A program made the position numbers and the translations under genes. A model generated the notes under the pieces. It did no database searches. It was not told the DNA's origin and saw nothing but the letters and a program-made list of their open reading frames with translations. From contig BFEA01000316.1 in NCBI GenBank assembly GCA_003427395.1, positions 1,511,564-1,534,828 on the forward strand: a stretch of 23,265 nt of DNA, given 5' to 3'. Positions 1 to 9,070 of this stretch are shown piece by piece. The DNA is from Chara braunii (taxonomy: Eukaryota; Streptophyta; Charophyceae; Charales; Characeae). The number at the start of each line of letters is the position of its first letter. Position 1 is the first letter of the stretch.

Positions 1-28
<28 letters not shown>
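1..28. repeat. (CT)14 microsatellite at contig start
   Basis: Fourteen uninterrupted CT dinucleotides open the window. Because the other end of the window is a long (GA)n run, both ends probably stop where a short-read assembly could not cross a microsatellite. Confidence 0.97.
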
Positions 29-31
<3 letters not shown>

Positions 32-235
32 GACTTCAACTGTTTTCCCCTTTTTTTTTTTTTCGTTTGTGTATTTCCTTTTTTTTTTCTTCTTTCTTTT
101 TTGATGGTGTGTCGTCCCTACAGAAGCAGGGCCCGGCCTTGGCGCTACGACCGGGCCTTCCCTTGGCCGACCAGCTGAGGCTGCGGCCCATATACGGGAA
201 GGCCCGCGGCCGAACACTGAGCGAGGTACTAATGG
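29..235. other. Left flank: pyrimidine-rich stretch and GC-rich module
   Basis: Bases 29-115 are T/C-rich, with two long T runs. Bases 120-235 are GC-rich with many GGCC/CCGG words. The end of this module (211-241) matches 16579-16609 inside the element with three mismatches. It may therefore be element-related sequence and not neutral host DNA. No open frame of note was seen. Confidence 0.6.
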
Positions 236-385
236 TTTAACAGTCGTGGCGTTAGAAATTTCGCAGAGATGTTTTCTTTTATTATTCCCTTTCTTTTCAA
301 TTAATGTTTTCGAATTTTAGTCCCCTGCCTAGTCATGTCGCGGGGGAGCGAACGGTTCAATTTTTGAACGTCGCATTCTATTGCA

Positions 386-447
386 GGCGTGGCCTACTAA
401 TCGATGCGTAGTGGGAGGCGTGGCCTACTAATCGATGCGTAGTGGGA
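386..447 (+). repeat. Perfect 31-bp tandem duplication in left LTR
   Basis: A 31-base unit (386-416) that contains CCTACTAATCGATGCGTAG is repeated without change at 417-447. The right LTR has a single diverged copy (about 18678-18708). The two left copies are identical, so the duplication is younger than most of the divergence between the LTRs. Confidence 0.93.
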
Positions 448-686
448 CCCCAAAAGAGGGGCAACCCCCGGCCGTTTCGGTAGGAGGCTTATCACCCCCC
501 ATGGAGGGTCATAAGCCCTCCTTGCCATTGAACGCCGGTACCCGATAGAAACAGTCCGATGACCTCCTTTTGTGGGAGGAAAGTGTCTGTCAGTATCCCA
601 TTATGGCACCATTGCGTGCTGGATTTTAGTCTTATCGAGCCAGCCTGAAAAGGGCTGCTGGAACTAATCGTGAATGGGTGCGCCTG

Positions 687-805
687 CTCAGTGACCTCTG
701 AGATCTAGTCTTAACTGACTTTTCAAAATAATATGGAGATATATCATTATTTATATTCAGTTTATTTAAAATGAGGATCTTGAAAATATTCCCATGGTTC
801 CCGTT
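687..805 (+). promoter_or_regulatory. Highly conserved 119-bp LTR patch upstream of TATA box
   Basis: This stretch differs from 18959-19077 at only 3 of 119 positions, while the rest of the LTR pair differs at roughly one base in ten. It is AT-rich and ends about 30 bases before the TATA-like box, so by position it could be a U3 enhancer or core promoter segment. That role is inference. Recent gene conversion between the LTRs is an alternative. Confidence 0.5.
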
Positions 806-834
806 AGTGCACGGTAACCACGGAGCTTCAAATT

Positions 835-845
835 CTATAAAATAG
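835..845 (+). promoter_or_regulatory. TATA box of left LTR promoter
   Basis: CTATAAAATAG matches the RNA polymerase II TATA consensus, and the identical 11 bases are kept at 19108-19118 in the right LTR. The sense orientation and the position before all internal genes fit the element's promoter. Transcription would be expected to start about 25-35 bases downstream. Confidence 0.6.
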
Positions 846-1028
846 AAAGTGGGGGAGGTTGCTGAGCATCTCGGTATCGGTTGGTGGGTGTGAGTACGGT
901 CTCGCGCTACCGCTGCACCATTTCCTTGCGGAGGGACCAAGCTGTTCAACGTTTAGTTCAGTTCATAATTTTCTGAGAGTGGGTAATAGCCGGCGAGTTT
1001 CAGATTTAGTTGCAGAAGGGGGGTAGTT

Positions 1029-1495
1029 GTGGCTCACCGAGATGGATTGCACGGCCACAAGCTGAAGTACCTCCGATTTTTTGGAGGTGGGAGCGGATGA
1101 TCGAGGAAGGGCCTCCTGGATTACAGCCACTGTAACCTGGAAGCAAGACTGAAGGTAAATGTGGAAGGGGCTAAAGAAGAGGAAATGAGGGCGGATCTGA
1201 GACTACAAGCAGCCACCACGGAGGCCAAGAACAGGGCCAAGAGAAGATGTAGGAGGGACGGAGTCATAGAGGAATGAAGGTGGCCGTCTCATAACTGGAA
1301 GCTGAGACTTCTACAGGGACAACAGAGCGTGAGCAGGAGCATTTGGATCATGACTCAGTGGCCGAGAGCGAGGCCAGCGACCTGGAAGCGGAGACTCGGT
1401 TCTGGCACGGACTGGACCAGTGGCGGCGGGACCACCCGCTTGCTGAAGCTGTGGAAGATGGCCCGAAGGCCAACTCGCAAAGACGATGCGACTAA
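1029..1495 (+). pseudogene. LTR reading frame A, left copy (broken)
   Basis: I do not recognise this protein. The same reading frame can be followed in the right LTR at 19298-19747, with lesions at different places in the two copies. Seen here: a start region reading AHRDGLHGHKLKYLR, then DYSHCNL, then an acidic/basic stretch with KNRAKRR, then a Ser/Glu-rich segment (ESEASDLEAETR) and QWRRDHP near the end, for about 155 codons. Two in-frame TGA codons follow a G-rich insertion near 1080-1100, and one base is lost near 1275. Charged low-complexity composition could come from a gag-like or regulatory protein, but no motif supports either. The frame is retained in both LTR copies, so I infer that the ancestor had a coding segment here. 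Confidence 0.4.
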
Positions 1496-1674
1496 GGGCG
1501 CTCGTCAGATATAGAAGAAAGGGAAAGGGACGTCAACGAGCGGGATCAAGAGAGAGAGTCCAGATTTTCCTGGTAGTAACGAACGTCATTTACCAGAGGC
1601 TTAGTCGGCGACCATCCAAGTCCAGTTTTGTCACGGTCATAATGGATGCTCCTGCTCACGAGTTTTTGTTGTCA

Positions 1675-1725
1675 TCATCACTGTTTTTTTTTTTTTGTTT
1701 TTTTTTTTTTTGTTTCTCATCACTG
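1675..1725. repeat. T-rich insertion flanked by 9-bp direct repeat
   Basis: TCATCACTG occurs at 1675-1683 and again at 1717-1725, with 33 bases of nearly pure T between. The right LTR has a single TCATCATTG (19936-19944) and no T tract. This fits insertion of an oligo(A) tract on the minus strand with a target duplication, or slippage at a short repeat. Confidence 0.6.
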
Positions 1726-1820
1726 GTTTTCAGAGCGAGTGGACGTGAGAGACTCTGCGCGTGTGCTCTATGCAGTCTGTGTATGATAGCCATAATGTCG
1801 TACTAATCACTGCATGCGGG

Positions 1821-2222
1821 AGAGAATTGGGGGGAGAACAGCTCGAGGAGGCGGGAGAACTGAGACCCCTAGGCGGATACAGACTGTGCGGGGTATCATG
1901 ATCAAGGGAAAGGGGGAAGTCAATGGGCGCCAGAGATGTCAGTGAGAGAGGGCTTGCTCACCTTGCTTGTTTGACGCCGCTCACCCGAGGCTTGTGTTTT
2001 GTGCCACATGTCGACTCATATCTTACCCCTCCAATGATTGAGGGAACCCCACCCGCATGGGCTGAGCACCAGGGAACGAGGGACGCCGTCACGACAGAAT
2101 TCCAGAGCAAGCAGACGAGAGAGACTCGCGCACTCTGTACGGTTGACGTCATCAGTTTTCAGGGGAGACTAGTAATGAGCTTTGTCCGTACCGTAGAACA
2201 ACGAGAGAGAGAGAGCTCTTAA
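1821..2222 (+). pseudogene. LTR reading frame B, left copy (doubtful)
   Basis: A frame running GEQLEEAGELRPLGGY, then one TGA (1899-1901), then GARDVSERGLAHLACLTPLTRG and SYLTPPMIEG, is matched residue for residue by the right LTR at 20033-20317. The right copy starts at an ATG where the left has TTG, and ends at a TAA where the left has GAA. No family is recognised. DNA conservation here is high in all frames, so the match may show only shared ancestry of the LTRs. Coding is a weak inference. Confidence 0.25.
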
Positions 2223-4085
2223 CAGTGTGCACCCTCATCTACTTTTGTGCGGTGCCCCAGTCACTCATCGATTGACTTTTAAGCAGTAGGGGTGGATTTG
2301 CCACGCACCTCCGGCTTCCACGTGTGACATGTGTCATCTACCATATGTATATGGTGATTAGCAAAAAAAAGGCACAGACTTAGGTTGAACCTTAGGAGGC
2401 TTTGAGTGACGGTAGAGGGACGCGCGCTTATACCACGAGGCTGGTGCCGTTCGCCCTCTGAGATAACTTGAGCTTGCATGAGAATGTTTTCGCCTGAGCT
2501 GAAGGTAGACCGTGATAGGGTGGGTGAAGGGCTGTGGTCAACGGAGAGGAGAGGGATGAATACTCCGTGTAAGTGTGATGGGTCTTTACGAGTCACACAC
2601 AATAAATGCATGCATGAGAAATAACAACGCTATCAATGGTTCATACTATATGATAACTCTCCTTTCCGTTACACTTGCTGTGGCCCATAGTGCTTTGAGC
2701 GGCTACTTGCTTATGAATTATCAGAGTACCAGGGAGAGGGAGATGTCGTTTTAGTCCAAGCTCCAAAGAAAACAGATACGTGCTTTCAGCTGTTGAAGTG
2801 GCCTGCCCGCCAGTGAGTTGCATGCTTTCCAGGTCTGCTAATATATCCAGTTCCAGTATCGCTTCAAAAAGGGGGTCACACTGGCCGTGACGATCAAAAT
2901 TCGCCAGGGACCTTATACGAGAGATGGGTTGATAGGCGGCTCGGAAAAGGGGAAGAGAGAATTCCATCGGTCTAAATTTAAAGGCTTCTACATATTAATA
3001 TCGTGTGTGATCGTGTGCAAGTGCCAACGTAACAGATAAGGCCTCGACGCCTTCCTCCCGCACACTCTTCTTGCTTACTCTCCATTTCGTGCTGATTAGC
3101 TTCCTTGATAGTGATGAGGTTGATTAGCTTCACTTATTGGATTCAGTCTTCCTTATTTTTGCTAACAATCTGCCACTTTAAAAATTGGCTGGCTAACTAA
3201 AGAAGAATTGTTGAACGACTCCCCTCCCTATTTTGGGGGGACTTTTCAATTTCGTTGCCACATTAAGATTGAGATCGAGTTCAAATCATGCCACTAGGAC
3301 TCCGTGTTTGTCAAATGAGAAAAAGGAAGGCTATTCTCAGATCTGTTGTATACATTTTGATTAAATATTTGCTTGTCGGGGACCAAACGTTCCACTAAAA
3401 CTTGGGTCTGGTCAAATTTCCAACTACAAACTTATGAGTGTGGGTTAGGGCGTTCCAAGTTAGTCTCGCGGTCGAGTAGTAAGTCATAAAGCAATCCGTT
3501 GGGACCTAGTAGCAGTAGTGGTCTAAGTTGTACATGAGTGGTGGTGGTCACCAATAGTACCACGAACATTCATCAAAAGAGGTTCACTGTCAGCCATACT
3601 TTGAACTCACCTCAAATAGACTTGGTCATCGGTAGTACTCTGTGTAATATAAATTGGACTTAGTACTCTGTACTGGTACCTTAATTCCTGCGTGGGGCAT
3701 TCTGTAATACGTTGTTATTGCTCTAACTAAGCCTACCTTTAAGGCTATGGTGTTGGCTGTTCGAGCTAGTAATACAGTCTGAATCTCCCTATACAGTACA
3801 CGGACCAATGAGGAAAGGGGGACTGCTAGAGCCATTCTACAATCGGTCATGTTGGTTCCTTGATTATTAGCTCGGGGTTGTACCAAGTTGCACTACGTAC
3901 AGAGCATGAATGGGGCCCAACCCTCGGCTAATTTGAACGAGACTAGTTGCTGGCAGTAGTCTGTATGTCATCCAAAAGGTGTACGCTACTGACTGAGCCA
4001 ACCCAGTTGGAGCTATCTGGTACCTCTCGCTGTGCATTTGTGGAAACACATATAGTAGATGAATAAAGATTTCCGTCAGTTACAC
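2208..4085. other. 1,878-bp segment present only in left LTR
   Basis: Homology with the right LTR stops at ACGAGAG (2201-2207) and resumes at TGTGTTT (4086). In the right LTR these two points are adjacent (about 20431). The segment begins with an AG run (2206-2215), has no terminal inverted repeats, and shows no target duplication at its edges. The only frames are short minus-strand ones (2279-2611, 2641-2967, 3626-3886) with no recognisable family. It could be ancestral LTR lost from the right copy or an insertion into the left. The edges do not decide which. Confidence 0.75.
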
Positions 4086-5107
4086 TGTGTTTCGCATGGA
4101 CTTTAATTATTGACGGGAGTACCCCGTTGCTGTGTACGAGTGGAAGCTGCCACAAGTTGTACCTTGAGTTAGTAATATGTGCCCTGATCAAAGGTGAGGT
4201 CTATGCTAAGTGTCGACGTTGATCCTGACCCCGAGATCCATGAAGTCGAGTCTGAACAAATCCGAAACTCAGAAACGTGACTCTCTGTATAGGCTATGTT
4301 TGTGATTGGATTAGTCTTGGTAAACGAGAACTGAGGTAGGTCTCGCACCAGGACTTTGCCATCCAAATGAAATGACTATTACTGGAGCATTACTCTCAGG
4401 GCCGTGCACTTAGGGTGGTGCACATTGATCAAGGTTACTCGATGCACTGATAGGTGTCGTGCACGAGATCTTTGAGAAAATCTTCCCGAGTAACATCCTG
4501 GCGAGATCTACCCGGATATGTGTCTATGGCTTCCAGTGGACTGCACAAATTATACACAACCAGTCATACAGAACGAGGCTTCGGATTAAGTAGAGACGGT
4601 CCAGGACATCCCTTTATTTAAGCAGACCTTCATAGTAAACCACTCGTTGGGCGTCATTTCGGGGTAAGATCTATGCTCTACCTTCCGTACTCCAAAGAAG
4701 GATAATAGTGCGACTCTGCTTCACACAAATCACTACTTAGCACTATGAACAACGAAGTAACTTATTAGCGTTTTGCGCGATACACACATTGAGTCGGAGA
4801 TTAGCACAACCTCATGTTAAGTAGGTGGGTGGAGGAAGTGCCTTGCAAAACCCTCGCGTGGTATGTGGTCAAGAGCAACGCTCAACACCACTTGTGCACG
4901 TTGGCTTTATAGTGTGCTCCGTCATTAGTTGTAATCAGTGTGTGAGATGAATGGGCCTCCTCTAAACACCAATACTACTCGTGGTGCTCGGGAGAGAACT
5001 ATATTTCGCGAGTAATATCATCTCTTTTGTGTATGAGGGTGAATCTCATTTATAGTAAGGATATTCTCGTTATGCCCCTCACTTGTTGTAGGAATAAAGT
5101 GGAGGGA
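4086..5107. other. Left LTR stretch without convincing genes
   Basis: This aligns with about 20432-21473 of the right LTR at roughly 90% by eye. Open frames are short and not shared between copies. The right copy has about 30 extra bases near 20665-20698. Nothing else is visible. Confidence 0.6.
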
Positions 5108-6216
5108 TGGACGGACCAAGCAATTGAGGACACTTTATTCTACTTGAAATCAATGAGGGAGAGGGCACTTGGACTGGTGAGAAGCTAGAAGTTTATCGAG
5201 TATGTGATTTACTTTCATGAATCAAACGAGAAAGTGCATAGTCCCTCCTCATTTCTAGAAACTATGAAGTATGGTCAGGTGAGTGTGAAAGTGTTTGGAC
5301 TTTTTTTTCAGTGGCCTTCCCATGTACCAGTCAGCAATTGTCACTCAGTAATCTGCAATTTTTCTCAGTGCCCTGCGACCAAGTGATCAGTACTTAGTGA
5401 TTCGTTAGTTTAGCAATATTCAACCATCAGAGGAGTTGTTAGAAACTTCTGTCAAAATCAATCTTTCATTTCGGTCAATCTCATTTGCCCCAGATATCAA
5501 TATTAATCAGACAGTGCTCTCATCAAAAGACATTGAAATCAGTTTCGACATCCACCTTTGTACATAAGTACAGTCCAGTTATTCCCGATCAGGGAATCAG
5601 TACTGGCCATTCTCAGCAAGATAGCTCTCAAGGTTGTTGTTCAGAATCAATATGTAAGTGCAACTGGTTTCAAGCAAGGAGATCTGTCAATTTTCGTTGT
5701 CCTCACCAGGTTTGCTGGAGGTACCATTCACAATTTTAGACTCAATGTGAAGAAAGGCAAAGAGACTCACGAACACTTCGATTCAATGTGAACCTCAACA
5801 ACCAAATATCTAGAGGAGAGAGAGCGGAAGCTTTTTGAGGTTGGCATAAAGCTGATCCAAAGCTACCCAAGCTCTACACTGACTACGCTAGACCTCATGT
5901 TCCCTTTCTCCTCACAGACGGCTCTTGCTGGGGTGATTTGGTGGATCTGGCCAATAGTTACATCTTCCCTACAAAGATCGACTACGAGGTCATGACCGAA
6001 CCATCTGAGTTCCGACACCTCAGGCGAGGGATTTTTTCCCGGCCATATCTTCCTACAATATGAGAGGAATTTTATGCTATGGTTGAATTCTGTGTCATGG
6101 GTCTTGGATGAAAGTGTTCGGAACTTGGAGACCTCGGGTGGTTTTATATCTCGCGGCCACAATCTGAAGAGGTACATAGACATGGCTCGAAGCACAAAAG
6201 ACGCATTGTCAAATGA
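5108..6216 (+). pseudogene. LTR reading frame C, left copy (broken, unknown protein)
   Basis: I do not recognise the family. About 370 codons can be followed in both LTRs (right copy 21474-22608) ending at the same TGA. Shared blocks in order are KFIEYVIYFHES, SFLET, VSVKVFGLF, GVVRNF, QYVSATGFKQ, VVLTRF-GGTIH, KKGKETH-HFDS, KYLEERER, a hydrophobic FLLTD-SCWGDLVDLAN segment, TEPSE-RHLRRGIFS, and a basic tail HRHGSKHKRR. The tail resembles a nuclear localisation signal. Three Trp codons of the right copy read TGA here (5789, 6061, 6109), and frameshifts occur between blocks. Both copies therefore descend from one reading frame carried inside the LTR. It sits downstream of the LTR TATA box in the sense direction and upstream of the AATAAA at 6511. 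It could be a captured host gene or an element accessory gene. Confidence 0.5.
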
Positions 6217-6510
6217 ATGATTGAGGATGGGACCCTAGAGGGATGAGTGGGGACTCCTGACAAGTGTTGGCCATGCCTATTCATTTGTGCCTTTTGAGAT
6301 TATTACGAGCTTTCACTTTTCCCTCACTCATCTTGCTTGTGCCTTGAGTCAGTTTGTCCTACTTCTTTTGCATTGACTTTGCTTGATGTTTATGCTTCCT
6401 GATGATCTTGTCAAAATTCTCAAAATTAATAAATTGGCAGAGTTGATGCATGCATGACCCACCAAAATTTCATAACTATTATTTGTATGATCTTTGTTGT
6501 TCTGAATCAA

Positions 6511-6516
6511 AATAAA
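6511..6516 (+). terminator. Polyadenylation signal of left LTR
   Basis: AATAAA lies about 190 bases before the LTR end, within TGAATCAAAATAAAAGAT, which is also kept in the right LTR (AATAAA at 22910-22915). A second AATAAA near 6635 is not kept in the right copy. This location fits the 3' end of the R region. Confidence 0.45.
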
Positions 6517-6707
6517 AGATTCCTAAGGTTAGGGATCGGCGAAGACCGCAATTGAAGGGTCTCTTTGAAACCGGACGCACACAACAGAAAAAGATTTATT
6601 TTATTTAATTCATTTATTTATTGCAATCAAACAATAAAATCCTGCGTCACAGCCTGTTGACTTTCTGGTTGCCTGAAGAGGCCGGACTCGAAAAAAATGC
6701 GAAAAAA

Positions 6708-6725
6708 TGGCGTCGTTGCCGAGGA
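6708..6725 (+). promoter_or_regulatory. Primer-binding site, tRNA-Asp type
   Basis: TGGCGTCGTTGCCGAGGA begins 3 bases after the end of the left LTR. The complement of the 3' end of plant tRNA-Asp(GTC) with CCA is TGGCGCCGTTGCCGGGGA, so 16 of 18 positions match and both differences are transitions. This is the classic primer site of many streptophyte Ty3/gypsy elements. It fixes the LTR boundary and the direction of the element. Confidence 0.87.
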
Positions 6726-8580
6726 CATGAAAAATTTTAATGTCGGGAACGAGTCAGGGTCAACATCAATTTTGAGCTTTCATTAGGAGTTGAGAACAAT
6801 TGACAATGCTTAATCCTCTTGATTTCGCTATTCTCATCGAGTCATGACTCTTTTGGAGATCATGATTACTAATTGAGTTAATGTTTTCATGTGTGAGGTA
6901 CCACATTGGACTGGAGAAGGAGACTGAAATCATTTGTTGGAAAAGATTAGGTTTGATAAAAGGTTTGCCTTATGAACCCTTGACACCCTTGGGAAACTGA
7001 GAAAGAAGAGAACAAAACCAGAAATAGAAAGATTTTTTCATCAATAATGTTGGTCAAATAAACATTGAATGAACTCTTTGAATTCACTTATAAGGAGATA
7101 CTTTCCTATTAGTACGAGAGTTGTTGGGTCTATTATTCTGGTAATTCGACCATCTGTATAGTGTTGGCTCACTTCTTGGAAGAAGATATTTATGATATCC
7201 ATGCTTACGTAAGAAAGGAGGTTACAATGATGGTAAAAACTTTAATTGGTTATGGGAAATTGCCGCTCAATTTATCGATGATGAGAAGGCAAAATTAACG
7301 AGATGAAGGAAGAAAGTGGAATGGGGTTTAATGTCAGTGACCTATCCCTAACATCTATTGTGATGAAAACAATTGTCAATCATTTACATGATACTCGAGA
7401 GGGAGAAATAAAGGGGCAGTCATGACAACAGAAGAGACTTCAGTGAACAAAATTTGATAAAAAAGAGTTGGAATCGGTCTGTGAAGGAGTAATTGGTCTA
7501 CTGTAACCAATTTTGTCGTGAAAGTGAGAGAAGGTGAGAGGCATTAATGAATCAACAACATTTACCTCCAAAAGTAAGGTCCTGGTTCAGATAAGGAAGA
7601 GGACATGAGAGGTTGAGTAAAGAAGAAGCGATAAAACTGTTGAATTCTCTTAACTCTCTAGCGAGCAAAGTCGTGTTTCCCTATGAGATTGTGAGGTGTA
7701 AAGCACTGAAGAATCTGGGTTGAGAGCATGACTGTATGTTCTTACCTAGACGAATATGATGTTGGAATCTATGTAACATAACGAAGACTTGAAGGATATG
7801 AACATGACAGATGTTGAGAACGAGCAGTAAACATTGTGCAAGAAGAAAGAAGAGTAGGAGGGTGAAGGTTTCACTTGGAGTATTCATGTCATACTTTTTT
7901 TTTTAATATCATCTCCTCCTCTAGAAGGGCTTCATCTTTCAAGAAATAATTGGTCAACTATGGTGAATTTTGTATGGAAGGTGAAGAGGTCTCAAAAATA
8001 ACATTGTAAGTTGCAAGAATATCGATTTTGAAAGACATATTATATGTAGTGACTGAGTCTGATAACCCCTTCATAATTCTGATGTATGAGACTTGTGGAA
8101 AATATTATATAATATTTCACATTTCTGTGGTTAAATTCCTAAATACTAACAGCCAGGACGTGAGGATTTACGCTCCAGCATGCCTAGAGAAGGAGACCGA
8201 TCATTTGGAATGCCTGAGGGAGCTCACATTAGTCTTATAAGAATAAGACAGTGACTTGAAACGTTACAAAGAAATGTAACTTTGGGAGTGAGAGTGACGC
8301 AATTCGAGAAACTTCATAGTTTCTCAATCACTGATGATTTTGAAGATAAGAAGAGATTGGATGCCCTTGCTAGAAATCATTGTCATGGTAAGCAAAGCAA
8401 AAAAAAACGATTTCATTGTGATGATAAAATCGTTACTTCTGAAAATCTTTGAGCACAAATTTGAGATTCGTGATTACGCCCACCCTGAGATCTATCTTTT
8501 ATGACAGTCTATAATGAGTAATAATGTCTGGTCAAATTGAACAACTAACGTTTGAAATTATATTGAAAGGAAGGATAGTC
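6726..8580 (+). pseudogene. Pre-gag leader and decayed reading frames
   Basis: About 1.9 kb between the primer-binding site and the RNase H-like segment carries only fragmentary frames on the + strand. The longest is 8028-8240 (70 codons, starting MKDILYVVTESDNPF). Another fragment near 7177-7293 includes HAYVRKEVTMMVKTL. No motif is recognised. A normal untranslated leader is much shorter, so either a large leader or an extra ORF stood before gag, as in Ogre elements of legumes. Codon-like stretches broken by mixed stops favour a dead ORF, weakly. Confidence 0.35.
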
Positions 8581-8589
8581 AAAACAGAA

Positions 8590-8870
8590 GGTACCCTTCG
8601 AATCTCATATAAAAATCTCTGCATTGTGGATGAGGGTTTTTACAACCATTTCTTGATTGGATGAGAGACTATGCCTTAAAAGTTGTTACTGATCAGACTA
8701 CGATCAGTTACTTGTTGAAAGTAGTGAGAGTGGAGACTGTTGAAAGAGTGTCCTATCACATCTCCAGAGAACGAGTCTCTCTTGCCAGAAGGGTCAAGCA
8801 ATACAATTTTATTATGAGATTATATACCAGATAAGGTACTCTATGATCCGGGGTATTGTGAAAGGATATT
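8590..8870 (+). pseudogene. Possible RNase H-like fragment upstream of gag
   Basis: Across two frames the sequence reads FYNHFLIG, DYALKVVTDQTTISYLLK, then ARRVKQYNFIM and YIPDKVLYDP. Ty3/gypsy RNase H domains have a comparable order: a HYLLG-like segment, a V-TDH-SL--LL segment, an R-W-L---Y-F-- segment and a YIPGK-N--AD end. The resemblance is loose and the expected histidine after TD is glutamine. If real, it is out of place, because RNase H should lie between RT and integrase. It could instead be part of an unrelated pre-gag protein. Confidence 0.25.
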
Positions 8871-9070
8871 ATAACAAAAGACTGAGTAGGGACGATGAGA
8901 GAGAACTGATTGAGGATTATATTGAAAGATTAAAAATGATCGCCTTGCCCGTGATGTCTTCTCAGACTATTATTGCTTATACTCTTTACCTACAAAATTT
9001 TCAAGGGGTACAACAAATAAGAGAGGAGAGACACAAACATGTATCTCTTGCAAGAAAAGTGAGGGATTGA
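8843..9070 (+). pseudogene. Short pre-gag frame, unknown product
   Basis: A 75-codon open stretch is rich in charged residues (LSRDDERELIEDYIERL, then REERHKHVSLARKVRD). It looks like alpha-helical protein and follows the RNase H-like fragment in a neighbouring frame. It could be the N-terminal part of gag or the end of a pre-gag protein. No family is recognised. Confidence 0.3.

Larger units (their letters stand above)
236..6704 (+). repeat. Left (5') long terminal repeat, about 6.5 kb
   Basis: This block aligns collinearly with 18525-23102. Shared landmarks are TTAACAGTCGTGGCG at the 5' side, the TATA box (835), the GCTTGCTCACCTTGCTTG block (about 1951), the TTTACTTTCATGAATCA block (about 5207), the AATAAA (6511) and CTGAAGAGGCCGGACT near the end. 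Its 3' limit (TGCGAAA at 6698-6704) is set by the alignment to TGCGACA (23096-23102) and by the primer-binding site at 6708. It is about 1.9 kb longer than the right copy because of bases 2208-4085. The 5' limit is only where visible homology starts. The right copy could begin about 60 bases further upstream. Confidence 0.85.

Noticed and set aside
231-235. AATGG as a definite target-site duplication with 23102-23106
   Set aside because: The left LTR start is not fixed, the implied LTR ends would not be TG...CA, and a 5-base match can be chance. Kept only as a candidate.
898-925. tRNA-like A box on the minus strand (TGGTGCAGCGG)
   Set aside because: No B box at the right distance and no cloverleaf. 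The right LTR copy does not keep it well.
632-949. Minus-strand ORF conserved at 18904-19104
   Set aside because: The shared residues come from the highly conserved 119-bp patch and its surroundings. DNA identity alone explains the match, and both frames lack any motif.
7681-7887. Minus-strand 68-codon hydrophobic ORF, possible membrane protein
   Set aside because: Antisense to A/G-rich decayed sequence. Poly-Leu/Phe arises from GAA/AAG runs.
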